Of a stretch of 64,000 nt of DNA, positions 27,170-39,651 are shown one piece after another; position 1 is the first letter of the stretch; the number at the start of each line of letters is the position of its first letter. Origin of the DNA: Neocallimastix lanati (nom. inval.) (Eukaryota > Neocallimastigomycota > Neocallimastigomycetes > Neocallimastigales > Neocallimastigaceae). Under the pieces are notes generated by a model. That model was not told the origin of the DNA. It ran no database searches and saw nothing but the letters and a program-made list of their open reading frames with translations. The translations under genes and the position numbers were made by a program. Location of the stretch: NCBI GenBank assembly GCA_016946835.1, contig JACVTC010000128.1, positions 119,001 through 183,000 on the forward strand, read 5' to 3'.

Positions 27170-28587
27170 AATTTATAATCTTAATAATATAAGTAAAAGA
27201 AAAGGTAAATAATAATAATTTAAAAATATTTTAAAGTAGAATAGTACATTCCTTTTGGTTAATAATCCAAAGAAAGAGTTAACCGTATAACTTATTTTAC
27301 TTTTCATCTTAATAGTATTTTGCTTTAAATCCAATAATTCATTGAAAGGTATTCCAAGATATGTGTATTGATTAGTACATGGTAGATGGTTCATGCTAAG
27401 CTTAATCGTGGGATTTTCATAATATCTTGAAGGTATAAAGTTATTTTTGGTTTAATAACAAGTTTATCGCATTTACTAATTCCATAGGTCATTTTATTTT
27501 TGATACAATCATAAACTTTATTTAAATGGTTTTTTTTAGAGAGAATTTTTGTAGGAACCAACAAAATATTATCATCAGCAAATAGGCCATCACAACGTTT
27601 TTTTCTGTCAGTAATCTGTAAAACGGTTGAGGTGTTCTTTTTTAGATATTGGAACATTACAATGCTTTAATTTATACAAGTGATTAGGATAGAGAGAAAG
27701 AAGGCATTGATATTTTTCTTAAGTTCGGACCAACTACGTTGAGCGTAAATTTTTTAATAAACGTTCCCCAATAGAATGAATCAAATTTTTAAATCTAATT
27801 ATCTAACGGAATAATCAATATTAAGGGTATAATCAATACTAATGGTATAATCAATACTAATGGTATAATCAATACTAATGGTATAATCAATACTAATGGT
27901 ATCATCAGAAAGAATCCTGTATTCCTTGGAGGGGCAGCAGAATACTAGAAGATTATATAAATTACTTCTAAGTTTAAAAAAATTTTTTTTCAATTCTTTT
28001 TATAAAATAAATGCTTCTCATGATATAATTTTTTAACGTAAGCAGGGCAATGGGCAATGGAATGCTGAACTCTATTGATCTTTAGGAACTTTTTCTTGAT
28101 CGATTACTTCATTGACTATTGCAAAGAAGTTTCTTTGCCAATATGTTAGACTCTGGATTATCATTATGTTCAAATTCATCCTGAAAACATAGAGATTTAT
28201 TATGAGAGAAAAACTGCTTCATGTTTATCCTTCTAAATTTAATTAGACCATTTAATTTTCTTTCCAGGAAAGTCGACTTAATAAAACCATCAGGAGATTT
28301 TTTTTTAACAAGAAAGAATAAGTGGTAAAGGGTCACAGAGATAGTAATAAAAGAATTGCATATATAAGCAATGTTCCGATAATTTCTTAATTTACCCTTA
28401 ACAATTATAAGGTCAATAGAAGAATTCCTTTCATCACCATTAAACCAAGTAAATTGGTGACCAACTATATTCATAAAAAATCATTAAGGATAAATTCTGA
28501 GAATAAGATCTTTAAGTTGCTGTTTAGTCATGTTGAAATCACCAACAACAATAGAAGGATTATCCTGATGATTCTTGATTCAATTAG

Positions 28588-28618
<31 letters not shown>

Positions 28619-29525
28619 ATCTCTGGAGACTTTATGCTTTTTTTTTTTTTTTCTGGGGATGTAAATGTTTCCTAATGAACATCTAATTCCCCAAAAAGGA
28701 AATTATATTTCCTGAGAGTATATATCTCTCAGTTCTAAATTAATATTAATGAATTTCCAGGAATTGTGGATACCAATATAAAAGGTCACGTATACAAAGA
28801 ATTTTCACGTTTACACACCTCAATACTGTTCCTATAATTATTAAGATATTAATAGAAATTAGAGAAAGAATTCCGGAATAATCTATTATCGATCTCCTAA
28901 AGACAAATATAAATAGGATAAAAAATTTAAGAATTGAATTAAAATGAGGAAGTCCATCACGTTTTTAATAGTTCCAGCCATTAATATTCCGGCTAAAACA
29001 GAGGTTAAAGTATTGAGTATTCGAGAAGGGATTAGCATATAGTAGACTATCAGATATAGGAATAGTGAGTTCAGAATAAAACATGGTTCTATTATAATTT
29101 ACGCTGCTAAATGTGTGAATCTTTGAAGTAATATTCCAATTTAATTTTTTTAACAGATTATGTGTTTTGTAATCATATAAATAACCTTCAAATAATCCAT
29201 ATTATAATTAAAGTTATCTCTTATGATGAAGTAATTTTTCCATATTAATATATTAATTTTTAGCAATTTCATGAATAATATCGTTACAATTTGATATTTT
29301 TTTTTCTTGCTTTACTAAAGAATTCCCATAGTCTACTTTCAGTCCAAGATTCAAGTTCATGAATGAAAAGTTAATATAAAATTTTTCATGTTTAGGACTA
29401 AAATGTCTCAGGCTTCTACATTTACAGTCGACATATAAAAAAAAAAAAATAGTGAATAATGTAAAAAAATAAAATAATAATAATAAAAAAAAAAAAGTTG
29501 TCGTTGTTTTGTTTTCTTCTTTCAA
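27170..29525 (-). mobile_element. Degenerate LINE (non-LTR retrotransposon)
   Basis: Read on the minus strand from about 29525 down, the region shows fragments of one LINE ORF in the expected order. These are coding-like N-terminal sequence with NINGWN at about 28985-29010; the endonuclease GDFN motif (IVVGDFNMT) at about 28510-28545; the endonuclease C-terminal block FTWFNGDERNSSIDLI at about 28395-28455; the reverse-transcriptase active site as FADD at about 27560-27590; and the downstream YLGIPFNEL motif at about 27335-27365. Stops and frame changes separate the blocks, so it is dead. This order (APE endonuclease then RT) is standard for non-LTR elements. No target-site duplication or 3' tail was identified. 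Confidence 0.85.
27820..27905. repeat. 18-bp minisatellite inside the LINE relic
   Basis: Four to five copies of an 18-bp unit (TATAATCAATACTAATGG on the plus strand). In the minus frame they read as DYTISI repeated. It lies between the endonuclease and reverse-transcriptase parts of the LINE remnant and probably arose after the element was inactivated. Confidence 0.85.
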
Positions 29526-29916
29526 AGAGTTTTATATAAATATATTGCATTTGTTTCATGCAGATTTGCAATTTAATAGAAAAAAATTCAAATGGTTAGT
29601 AAATTGTATTAATTGTATTTAATATCAAGTATATGATATCATATATTATTGGTGAAGAATTGAAAATAATAATAAAAAGGCATTATTTTTTATAATCAAA
29701 GTGTGTAAAGGATAATCAAAAGAATATTAATAAATAGAAAAACAATTCCTACAGGAATACTTATACGAACCATAATTATATAATCATCCAAGAAATAAAA
29801 AAAATACATAATGAGTATAACATTATAGTACTATTACATAATTCATACATGAAGAAATATATATTTTTAAATAAAATATGTAATATTTAAATAAAAGAAA
29901 TTAATATATCTATTTT

Positions 29917-29955
<39 letters not shown>

Positions 29956-31083
29956 TTCATTTTTTAATAAATTTATTAATTTTTATATATTTTTTCTTAT
30001 GTTAATAAAGAAATTAATACTAATAATTTATACAAATGGACAAAAATAAAAATATAATGAATATTTTTATTTAAAATATTTATATTGATAATATTAAATT
30101 TTTAATAAATAATTGTATAATGAAAATTATTACTTTTTATTACAAAAAAACTTTTCTTATTTTTCTTGTATTAATTATATTAATTATTATTGTTATTTGT
30201 ATTTAACTATTTATATATTATATATTTATATTTGTTTATATTTAATGTTAATATAAATATAATTTTTATATTTATATTTATATTAAACATTGTATTAACA
30301 TGAATTAAATTGTTTTTTTTTTTTTTCTAAAAATATTTCTATTTATATTTATATTAAACATTGTATTAACATGAATTAAATTGTTTTTTTTTTTCTAAAA
30401 ATATTTCTAAGAAAAAAAAAATTTATATATATATTATTGTATATATATTTATATATTATAAAATTATGAATATTTTTTTTATTCATTTTTGTATAGATTT
30501 ATGCTATATTATGTATTTATTCTATGCTTTTTTTTTTTTTTTTTTTTTTCTTAACTTTTTTAAATATTTAAATACTAATTCATGTTATATTGATATTATT
30601 AAATTATAAATTTATTTTTATAATTTAATATTTAATCTTTGTTTTGTTTAAATTTTGTAGTCTATAAATGACAAAAGGATATATATTATAATTAATTTAT
30701 AATTAATTAAAAGAAAATAAAAAAAAAAAAGAAAAAAACTTTTTCTTTTTTGATTTTTTCTTTTTTTATAAAAAATTTATTATATACCTTTTTATGTTTA
30801 TTTTTAATTTTTTTTTTTTTTTTAATTATTATTGTTACTTTATTTTTATAATAAAACTAACGTTTTGTTTCGTTGATTTTATTTTAATTTTCTTTATTTT
30901 TATTCATTTAATTTATTTTATTATTATTATTATTGATCTAAATGCTCTTTTTAATTTTATTTTATTTATATATTATATACCTTTTCTTCTATTTTTTCAT
31001 TTTTTTATTTTTTTTTTTTTTTAATTTTATTTTTATTTTTTTTTTTAAATTTATTTCTTAATTATTGATTAATTATTTTTCTT
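29526..31083. other. AT-rich intergenic region with local duplication
   Basis: No gene. Holds a TTTA array at about 29915-29957, a tandem duplication at 30270-30408, poly-T runs near 30530-30549 and T-rich sequence up to the stop of the next minus-strand gene. Confidence 0.7.
30270..30408. repeat. Tandem duplication of about 70 bp
   Basis: Copies at 30270-30340 (71 bp) and 30341-30408 (68 bp) appear identical except for the length of an internal poly-T run (14 versus 11 T). Near-identity indicates a recent duplication. Confidence 0.9.
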
Positions 31084-34000
31084 TTAAAATATTCTTGTAA
31101 AGATTGATCTTCTCTTAATTTTTGAAAATGAAGTATTGTTTTCATGACTTGAAGTACGTTTTGAAATTGTACGATTTTTATTATTTTCTCTTAAAATAGC
31201 ATCATTCTTACCTTCTTTACTAATATCTGATTTTTGAAAACGATTAATATTTTTAGTACCTTTATTGATTATTTTTGCATCGATTGTGTTAACATTATCA
31301 TTAACATTTGGTGGAACAATAACTGAATTATCTTCATATTGTGGAACGGCAATATCATCCTTTGAATGATCATTTTCATTTAAGTAAGGTGTAACATATG
31401 GGGTGTAGGGAGTATAACTGTATGGAGTTAATGGAGAAACAAAATCATTTGGGATCACTGAGGAAAGAACATTCATTGATGAAGATTTTGATTTGATAAC
31501 GGGTTTCGCCTTTTGTTGATTGACGTTACCACGACTTGAATTAGTACTATTACTCTTTATGCTGTTACTTGGACTACTAGGATTACTATTACTGCCATTA
31601 TTATTAATATGTTTAGTATTTCCTTTTTTAATTATTGGTTTAATAGTAGTTAATACAGGAACACTATTTCTATTAGTATTAATCTTAATAACTTTCTTTG
31701 TAGTACTGGCAACACTAACACTATTTCTATTTATATTTTTAAGAGCTGATTTAGGTTTAGTAGTAGTAACAGTGACACCATTCATTTCTGGAGAATTCTT
31801 CTTAATAATTGGCTTTGGTTGAAGATCATTAGTACTAGTATTTGTATTTAAATTACCAGAGGCAATAGAATTTCTGTTAACATTAGTTGTTGGATTAGAA
31901 ATATTGAAAGAATATCTATTAGTATTTATATTTTTAGTATTGGATACAGGCATAGAATATCTATTCATCTTACTACTTGGATTCGTTACAGCAATAGAAT
32001 ATCTATTCTTATATGAATAATTATTACTTCCTGAAACTTGAGGAGTAATTTGTGGTGTAGATTGTTGTGCATAAGAATAGAAAGGTGCTTGAGTATTATT
32101 GTTATTGGAAGGAATGGTAGAATCTTTGTTTATTTCACAATCAAAAATTGGTCTCATAGATATTCTACTTGGAGTTTGCTGTTTCTTTATTTCTGAAGAA
32201 ACTCTATCTTTTAAGCACGAATCAGAAGCTGTTTTTCTGTGAAAAATATTCTTTTTATTATTACTAAATATACTAAAGATATTTTTAAGTGATCTATTTC
32301 TCTTATGGGAATGTTTTCTATTAGTAACCTTTGTCATTTCTGTTGTTTTAGATTCTTCTTTGTTGAAAGATGCATTTTCCATAAATGATCTATTATTATA
32401 ATTTTCCATTTGATAACCTGCCCTAAATTGTGACGAAACCGGTTGGGATATTGGTGATGGCTCACTATTACATCTATTTCTTGTAATTGGGCTAACCGCA
32501 ACATTTAAACTATCTTTTCTTGTGAATATACTGAAACTTTCATCATAATATTGTGGTTGTGGTGGAATTTGTTGTGGTTGCTGATATGATTGTTGATATT
32601 GTTGATAATAATATTGTTGAGGATCTATTGGTTTACTCAATGGACTTAAAGAATTCTTTCTAATTGGAATCAATTTACGATCAACAAAATCAGAATAAGA
32701 TCTTGGTCTATTATGTGCTGGTTTAATAATACTAGTTGGGACAGGTTGTTGTTGCTTATATTCATTGGATTGACTCATAAATTCACTAATAGGTAATGAA
32801 CTCTTTCTTTTAGATATTAACTTTGGGTCTAATTCATTACTATCATTATTTGTTGGTACTACAGGCATTAATTCTTCGGATTTGCTTCTAGCATTAAGAG
32901 AACTTATTCTTTTATAAATTGCAGTACTATAATCAATATCTTCTTCCTTACTGGAGATATCAGATTTCTTTGGAGTTTCTTCATGATTTGATTTAGCTCT
33001 CTTTAAGGCATTAGCATTATTAAACTTATTGATATATTTACCAATATCTAAGGAACTTCTTCTTCTAGTAATTAAAGCCGAATCAATATCTAAATCTTCA
33101 TCATATGAATATTCATCTTCTTCATCAGTATAATCTTCTTCATATTCGACTTCATCTTCCAATGCTTCCATATGTTCAGATTGATTTATATTACTCTCAT
33201 CAATTATTTCTGAGGCTTCAATAACCTTAACTTCTTCATCTTCATCATCACATGAATAATCTTTAGCTATATCATCTATGACTTCTTTTTCACTCTTAAT
33301 AGCTATTTCGTTTTTATCCTTTAATGAATTATTCGTATCAGAATTAGAACTTTTACTTGAAGTAGTTAAAGTTACTTCATGAGTGTTATCAGCTTGTTTT
33401 TCGCTCTTTATACTATCTTTCTTTTCAATACTGATAGAAATATTAATTGAATAAGAAGATCTCTTACTACTAGAAGTTGTAGTAGATGAACGAAGATGAT
33501 CAGGAAGACAAGCAGATAAATCAAGAGAAAATGGTCTACCATTTTTATCATTGGTTTGATAGAAATTAGTTTCAATTAATAATTCTTGATTTTTATTTTT
33601 GTCATTGCACTTCGTTTCTGCCTTAATATCTTGATCAATTTTATTATCAAAAGTAATCTTAATTTCTGGTTTTACGTTTTCTAAAACACTGGTACTTCTA
33701 CTATTAGTATTGTTGTTGTTTGTAGTAACATTGTTTTTATTTGACGTATTTTCAACTTCTTTCAAGCTTTCATTTTTTTCATCTTCAAAGAAGGTATCAG
33801 TATCTGAAAAATCTCTTATATCATAACTTCTATTTATGACCTCACCATTTTCATTAACAATTTCACCTTTCTCATTAATATATTCAAATTCTCTTGGTAA
33901 TATTAATCTTGATGCTACTTCATTAGTAATAATTTTATCACTTGTTAAATTTAATTTTTTCATTAAACTATCATCAATATCATCATCATCAGTACCAGAA

Positions 34001-35832
34001 TAAGATGAACTCTTACTAGAAGTATTCGAATGATGATAAAAATCATTATTATTATTACTATTATCATTACTAATTTCCTTAACAGAATCTTCTACGATAA
34101 TATGACTTTCCTCATTATCAATAATGCTTTCTTCTACCTTTAATTCATCTTTACTTTCATTAGGAGCATTTCTTAATGGACTTTTTTCATTAATTTTATT
34201 CTTTATATTGACTTCATTTGGAGAAAAGATAATTAAATCAGAAATATCTCCAGTATTTAATTGACTCTTTTCATTTATAGCAGATAATAAAATTTGTTCT
34301 GAATTCTCATTTAAATTAATATTAGTATCAAGAGTTAACCTTTCTTTTGTAGATTTTGGTTTATTATCAAAAGCTATCTTTTCTGGAACAAGGGGCTTAA
34401 TTGATAATGGAGAATTTGGAGAGAAAAGTAAATTCATTGGTGAAATTGGTGGTGGTTGTGATCTTATTATGCTAGTATTGATATCAAATAGACGACTACT
34501 ATTTAAATTTTCTTCAACCTCATCTTCATCTTTAATAATTGAATTTCGAGGATTTTGAATTGTCTTTATGTAGTTATTCATATCATTAATTTCATAATTT
34601 TCAGAAGTCATTGCATACATGTTATTGATTAAATTTTTATAAGTATTACCGTAATCATCGTTATCTGAGATATTCATATTCAAATTTATATTATTCATAT
34701 TCATATTCAAGTTTTTTAAATCCATTTCAGTTTTCATAAACTCTTGGTTTAATATATTTTCATTTTTAATCAAATCATTCAGTTGATCTTGAACAGATAA
34801 ATATGGTTCATAAAAAAGTGATTTCGTTCTCATTGGGGTAATACTACTTTTATCCGATATTCCTGAAGCAATGATAAAGCTTTTATTTCTACTTTCATTT
34901 TCATTATTTTCATCATCATGAGCTACTGTAATAGAAAGATTATGATTCTTTTTAGTACAATTATCAATAATTTCTGGAGGTGGTGGTGGCATTGTCGGTG
35001 GATCAAATTCATGTTCTTCACCTTGCTTTGGTATATTGTTCATTGATGCTCTAGCTAAAGCTTTACTTAACTTCTTAGAATTATCAACACACCATGTTTT
35101 GGTCTTTTCTTTACGATTGTTCTTTTTATTTCTTAATATATCGGAATATGAAGTAGAATGCTTTAATTTTTCATTCATAGCATTTTTAAATATTTGATTG
35201 CTAATATGTTCAGCATTCTTTTCTAAATTCTGAACAATTGAACTCATATTATTTTCTTGACTTTGAGGTTGAACTATTTCAAATTCTGGAACGTAAGTAG
35301 TACTTATGCTTTCTCTTCCTTTGGATTCAATATTATTTTCATTAAATGAGTAAGACATTGTATTTTTATAATCCTGAGTTGAAAAATTATTCATATTTAA
35401 GAAATAATAGGAATTATTGTATTGAGAAGAATCAAATGATACTATTCCCTTAGGAGAATAATAACTATACTTCTGAGCTGGCTTTAAATTACTTTTATTA
35501 AAATTTTTATTTGATAATGGGGAAACTATACAAATATTATTATTTGGATAATAACTTATTAAAGAAGGATTATTATAGTTTTGATATTGGTGATAATTAT
35601 TATTTCTTGAATATATTGGTGAGTTATAATTAACAAATTTTATTTCATCTTTTCTATAATTTATAATATTTTCTTTTTTATCTATTTTATTTTGGCTTAG
35701 TGTATTATACTGATTTGATTTTTGAAATGTATTATTATATTTCTGTTTTTTCTTTAAATAATTTTGTCTTTTTAAATAATTTAAAGTTTCAAAATCAGTA
35801 ATAATAGTTAATTTTGGACGAGGATTCACCAT
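31084..35832 (-). CDS. Large disordered Ser/Asn-rich protein of unknown function
   Basis: Single open frame of 1582 aa with ATG at 35832 and stop at 31084. I recognise no folded domain. The sequence is dominated by Ser, Asn, Lys and acidic residues. Visible features: a short Pro run at about 280 (PPTMPPPPPEI), an acidic stretch at about 890-920 (EYEEDYTDEEDEYSYDEDLD), and an array of five basic-Ser motifs at about 920-1110 (RRRSSLDI, KRISSLNA, KRKSSLPI, IRKNSLSP, TRKDSLNV). A second array at about 1270-1390 has N-R-(Y/N)-S-(I/M/V/F). These look like basophilic-kinase or 14-3-3 sites, so a heavily phosphorylated scaffold or signalling substrate is inferred. The gene is unspliced over nearly 4.8 kb, unlike most neighbours. 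Confidence 0.8.
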   Translation of the reverse strand: MVNPRPKLTIITDFETLNYLKRQNYLKKKQKYNNTFQKSNQYNTLSQNKIDKKENIINYRKDEIKFVNYNSPIYSRNNNYHQYQNYNNPSLISYYPNNNICIVSPLSNKNFNKSNLKPAQKYSYYSPKGIVSFDSSQYNNSYYFLNMNNFSTQDYKNTMSYSFNENNIESKGRESISTTYVPEFEIVQPQSQENNMSSIVQNLEKNAEHISNQIFKNAMNEKLKHSTSYSDILRNKKNNRKEKTKTWCVDNSKKLSKALARASMNNIPKQGEEHEFDPPTMPPPPPEIIDNCTKKNHNLSITVAHDDENNENESRNKSFIIASGISDKSSITPMRTKSLFYEPYLSVQDQLNDLIKNENILNQEFMKTEMDLKNLNMNMNNINLNMNISDNDDYGNTYKNLINNMYAMTSENYEINDMNNYIKTIQNPRNSIIKDEDEVEENLNSSRLFDINTSIIRSQPPPISPMNLLFSPNSPLSIKPLVPEKIAFDNKPKSTKERLTLDTNINLNENSEQILLSAINEKSQLNTGDISDLIIFSPNEVNIKNKINEKSPLRNAPNESKDELKVEESIIDNEESHIIVEDSVKEISNDNSNNNNDFYHHSNTSSKSSSYSGTDDDDIDDSLMKKLNLTSDKIITNEVASRLILPREFEYINEKGEIVNENGEVINRSYDIRDFSDTDTFFEDEKNESLKEVENTSNKNNVTTNNNNTNSRSTSVLENVKPEIKITFDNKIDQDIKAETKCNDKNKNQELLIETNFYQTNDKNGRPFSLDLSACLPDHLRSSTTTSSSKRSSYSINISISIEKKDSIKSEKQADNTHEVTLTTSSKSSNSDTNNSLKDKNEIAIKSEKEVIDDIAKDYSCDDEDEEVKVIEASEIIDESNINQSEHMEALEDEVEYEEDYTDEEDEYSYDEDLDIDSALITRRRSSLDIGKYINKFNNANALKRAKSNHEETPKKSDISSKEEDIDYSTAIYKRISSLNARSKSEELMPVVPTNNDSNELDPKLISKRKSSLPISEFMSQSNEYKQQQPVPTSIIKPAHNRPRSYSDFVDRKLIPIRKNSLSPLSKPIDPQQYYYQQYQQSYQQPQQIPPQPQYYDESFSIFTRKDSLNVAVSPITRNRCNSEPSPISQPVSSQFRAGYQMENYNNRSFMENASFNKEESKTTEMTKVTNRKHSHKRNRSLKNIFSIFSNNKKNIFHRKTASDSCLKDRVSSEIKKQQTPSRISMRPIFDCEINKDSTIPSNNNNTQAPFYSYAQQSTPQITPQVSGSNNYSYKNRYSIAVTNPSSKMNRYSMPVSNTKNINTNRYSFNISNPTTNVNRNSIASGNLNTNTSTNDLQPKPIIKKNSPEMNGVTVTTTKPKSALKNINRNSVSVASTTKKVIKINTNRNSVPVLTTIKPIIKKGNTKHINNNGSNSNPSSPSNSIKSNSTNSSRGNVNQQKAKPVIKSKSSSMNVLSSVIPNDFVSPLTPYSYTPYTPYVTPYLNENDHSKDDIAVPQYEDNSVIVPPNVNDNVNTIDAKIINKGTKNINRFQKSDISKEGKNDAILRENNKNRTISKRTSSHENNTSFSKIKRRSIFTRIF

Positions 35833-38800
35833 TTTTAAGTAATATTTATTATTTTTTTTTTTTAAAAAAAAGATTATTATTATTATTATTATTATTAAAA
35901 CTATTTAATTATTATTAAATATTTTTATTATTATTAAACTAATTACTTTTATTATTATTAAATTAAATTATTAAATTAAATAAAAAAAAAAAACTTATAT
36001 ATTTATCATAAAAAGTTCTTTTTTTATTAAATATAAAATAATGAATTATTTCTGAAAAAAAAAAAATTAAAATAAAATAAAATAAAATAAAATAAAAATA
36101 ATAATAAATAAATATATAAAATAATATAATTTATTATAAAATGATTAAAATTTATAATTTATAATTTATTCTAATTTATTATCATAATTCCCATAAACAT
36201 TTAAATATCTTCTATTACTTTTTTATTTTTAATCTTACTTTTTTTTTTAAGCAAATAAAAAGTTTTTGATATTGAATGTTTATAGCATTATTAATATATG
36301 AAACAATTTTTATTAATATTTTTCTTCTTTTTTTTAAAAAAAAAAAAAATAAAAAAATATATATATAATTATTATATTAAATTAAAAATTATAATATATA
36401 TAAGTTGATATTTTGATATATATAATATTTTTTTTATTTTTTTATATTGTTAATATTTTGAAATTTTATTTAATGTGTAAATTTCAAAATAATTTTAATA
36501 TCCTGTAATAAATAAAGAAAGTCTTTATTTTATATACAATTTCTTCCTTTAAACATAGTTACAATTTTTATTTATTTACAATAAAAAGGTAGATACAAAT
36601 ATTAAATAATCTACAATTTTATATATACTATATCTAAATATATAATTTTCAATGATGGTCAATGTAAAAAAAATAAAAACAAGTAAAGTAAAAAAATTAT
36701 TAGAAATAAATAACTTTTAAAATATATAAATAAAATAATTAAAAAATTTTATCTATATATTTTAAAATATAATAGTAATATATTTTTAATATCTTTTCAA
36801 AATATAAATTATATTTAAATCTTTTTTTCTTTTTTTTTTTTTTTTTGAGAATACTTAATTTCAATTAAATATTGTTATATATAAAAAGAAATAATTTTTA
36901 CTATTATTATCAAATATAGAAAAACTGTGGTTATTATTACTTTATTTTTTATTAATTATTTTTAATAAAATAAATATTTAATTTTTAATAATAAATATGG
37001 TTTAATATATAATATTTTTTTCATTAGCCAATAATATTACTTTCATAATATATTAATTCATAATTTTCTTTTTTCTTTTCTAAATATTATTTAAATATTA
37101 TTTATATTAATATAGTTTAAATAAATATACATATATATTAATTTATATATTTTAAAAAAGTTAATTTACGGTAAATAAAAAAAAGAAAAAGAAGCCGTTC
37201 ACAAGCGTCATTTTTAATTAAAAGAATATTAAAACTTTTTTTTTTAAAAATAATTAATACTCTATATTATTGTTTATATATAGTAGATTTTATATATTAA
37301 TTATATAATAATTTATTTTTAATTAATTATTATTACAAATTTAGAAAGTTATACAAATCAGTATTTGAAGTTGTACAATATATTTCTATTTTTATACTAA
37401 TAATTTATATATAAATAAATAAATGAACTTTTCTTTTTTTTCCTTTTTTCTTTTTTCATTATTATTATTATTTTCTTTTTTTTTTTTTTTTTTGATATAC
37501 AATTTTATTTTATGTGTACTAATCACTATTATTTTCAATAGTTACGTAAATATAAATAAATATATAAAATAAATAAATTAAATTAAATTAGATTAAAATA
37601 AGAATTAAAAAAAAAAAAGTTGAAAAAGAAATAATAATAACTAATATAATATATTATAATATTAAATATTTATTTATTTATCAAATCCCACAATTAAGCA
37701 TGTGGAAACTCATTACAATGAATTATACAAATTTATATATATATTTATTTATTTATCTATTTATTTATTCATTCATTTATCTATTTATTTATTGATATAT
37801 TTATCTATCTATTTATTTATCTATTTATTTATTCATTCATTCATTTATCTATTTATTTATTGATCTATTTATCTATCTATTTATTTATTGATCTATTTAT
37901 CTATCTATTTATCTATCTATTTATTCATTCATTCATTCATTTATCTATTTATTTATTGATCTATTTATCTATCTATTTATTTATTTATTTATTTATTCAT
38001 TCATTCATTTATCTATTTATTTATTGATCTATTTATCTATCTATTTATTTATTTATTTATTTATTACAATAATATAAGTATATAATTTTTAACGCCATAA
38101 TATTTAAACAATTAAATATTATTTAAATATATATATAAACTTTGCCGTCCATTTAACCCTTTAAATTTTTTAAAAAAAAAATTTTTTATTATATATTATA
38201 TTTTTATTATATTTATATATCTCTTTTATTATATTTTTTTATAAATATTTTATATATATATATATATATTTTTTTTATTTTTTTTCCTTTCTTTTTTTTT
38301 TTTTTTTTATTATATATTTATAATTTATTTATTCTAATAACTTATATTATAATCCATAATTGATATTTATATATAAAAATTTCAATTAACAATAAATTGG
38401 ATATTATCAAAATTAATAATAATAAAATAAAATTGATTATAATAAATTTGATATTATTAAAATTAATAATAAATTAATTAAGAAGTTAATATGTGTCTTA
38501 GATTACTTTTCCTACTAACAATGAATATAAAAATCTTTTAATTTTAATTTTTTAAAAAAAAAATTATAAATACTTTTAAATTCAATATCCTATTAATATT
38601 ACTTTATAAAGTATAAAAAAAATAAAATAAAATAAAATAAAATAAAATAAAATAAAATAAAATAAAATAAAATAAAATTTAGGTATTATATGATTACACA
38701 TGCTATGTTCATAATGTATATATTATAAAAAGAACATGAATGTTTAGCTATTATATTATTATTATCCAAAAAAATATAAATATTTAGCTATTATTATTAA

Positions 38801-39204
38801 TGTTTACAATGTAATATGTATTAAATATAATGTAATTAATACAATGTTGTATAACTTAATATTTCTTTTTGTTATTAATTATTTAAAATATTTAGAATAA
38901 AAAGGATAAGAAAATAAATATATATAATTAATATTAAAATTATAAAAAAAATTTTTTTATATATATATATATATATTGGATCGATTATAGTAATAAAGAT
39001 TAGCGTTATAATGAGAATTATTAAATTATTAAATTATAACATTTAAAAGAAATTATTTTATCACAATTATATAATTGTAAATGAGAGTATATAATTTTTT
39101 TATGTAGATTTTGTATATACCTATATATACCTATATGAACATAAGACCAATAATATATTTATATATTGTATTTAAAAAGTCATTCAGTTATTCAATACAC
39201 TAGA
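35833..39204. other. AT-rich intergenic region
   Basis: No gene. Contains AAAAT repeats (36065-36095 and 38620-38678), poly-T runs, and the tetranucleotide higher-order repeat at about 37740-38065, which is listed separately. Confidence 0.7.
37740..38065. repeat. Higher-order tetranucleotide satellite (68-bp period)
   Basis: Mosaic of TTTA, TCTA, TTCA and TTGA tetramers. The rare TTGAT marker recurs at about 37793, 37861, 37889, 37957 and 38024, with spacings of 68, 28, 68 and 67-68. This shows a 17-tetramer unit repeated in tandem above the basic 4-bp period. Confidence 0.85.
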
Positions 39205-39345
39205 ATTATATATTTCCCAGCCACATTGTATATTTTTTACCATACCAATGAGGCGTCGATATTCTATCTATCGCTGTAGGTAAAAGTTAGTACTTAATAA
39301 TAATATCCTAACAGTCATAAAAGTGCGTTAAATGATATTATTATA
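39205..39345 (-). mobile_element. SINE-like repeat, truncated copy
   Basis: On the minus strand it carries ATCGACGCC...TTGGTATGGTA and then TGTGGCTGGGA. Both match, in order, the 3' part of the intact SINE at 51813-52322 (GTCGACACC...GGTATGGCA and then TGTGGCTGGGA). It also shares a TTATGAC(T/A)GTTA block with the fragment at 49020-49200. The head is missing. Confidence 0.6.
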
Positions 39346-39651
39346 TTTATACTATCTAATTGAAACATATAATAATAATAAAAATTAAGTAATAATAATA
39401 TATTTAAGATATTTCCCAAAAAATATAACATTAAATAAAAATATAATATAAAATAAAAATATAATTATTTAATAAAATAAAGTGCTTAAATAATTTTTCA
39501 CATAATTATATTAGTTTTTATTATTATTTTTTTTTAGATTATTTATTATTAATAATATTATTATTTTTTTTTTCATTATATTAATGTTGTAATTTTTACA
39601 ATAAATTTTTGGGTATACTGATATTAAACCACAGTAACAATAGACTTTAAA

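Noticed and set aside
37740-38065. Possible CRISPR-like regular spacing
   Set aside because: Repeats are contiguous tetramers with no unique spacers; it is a satellite in a eukaryotic genome.
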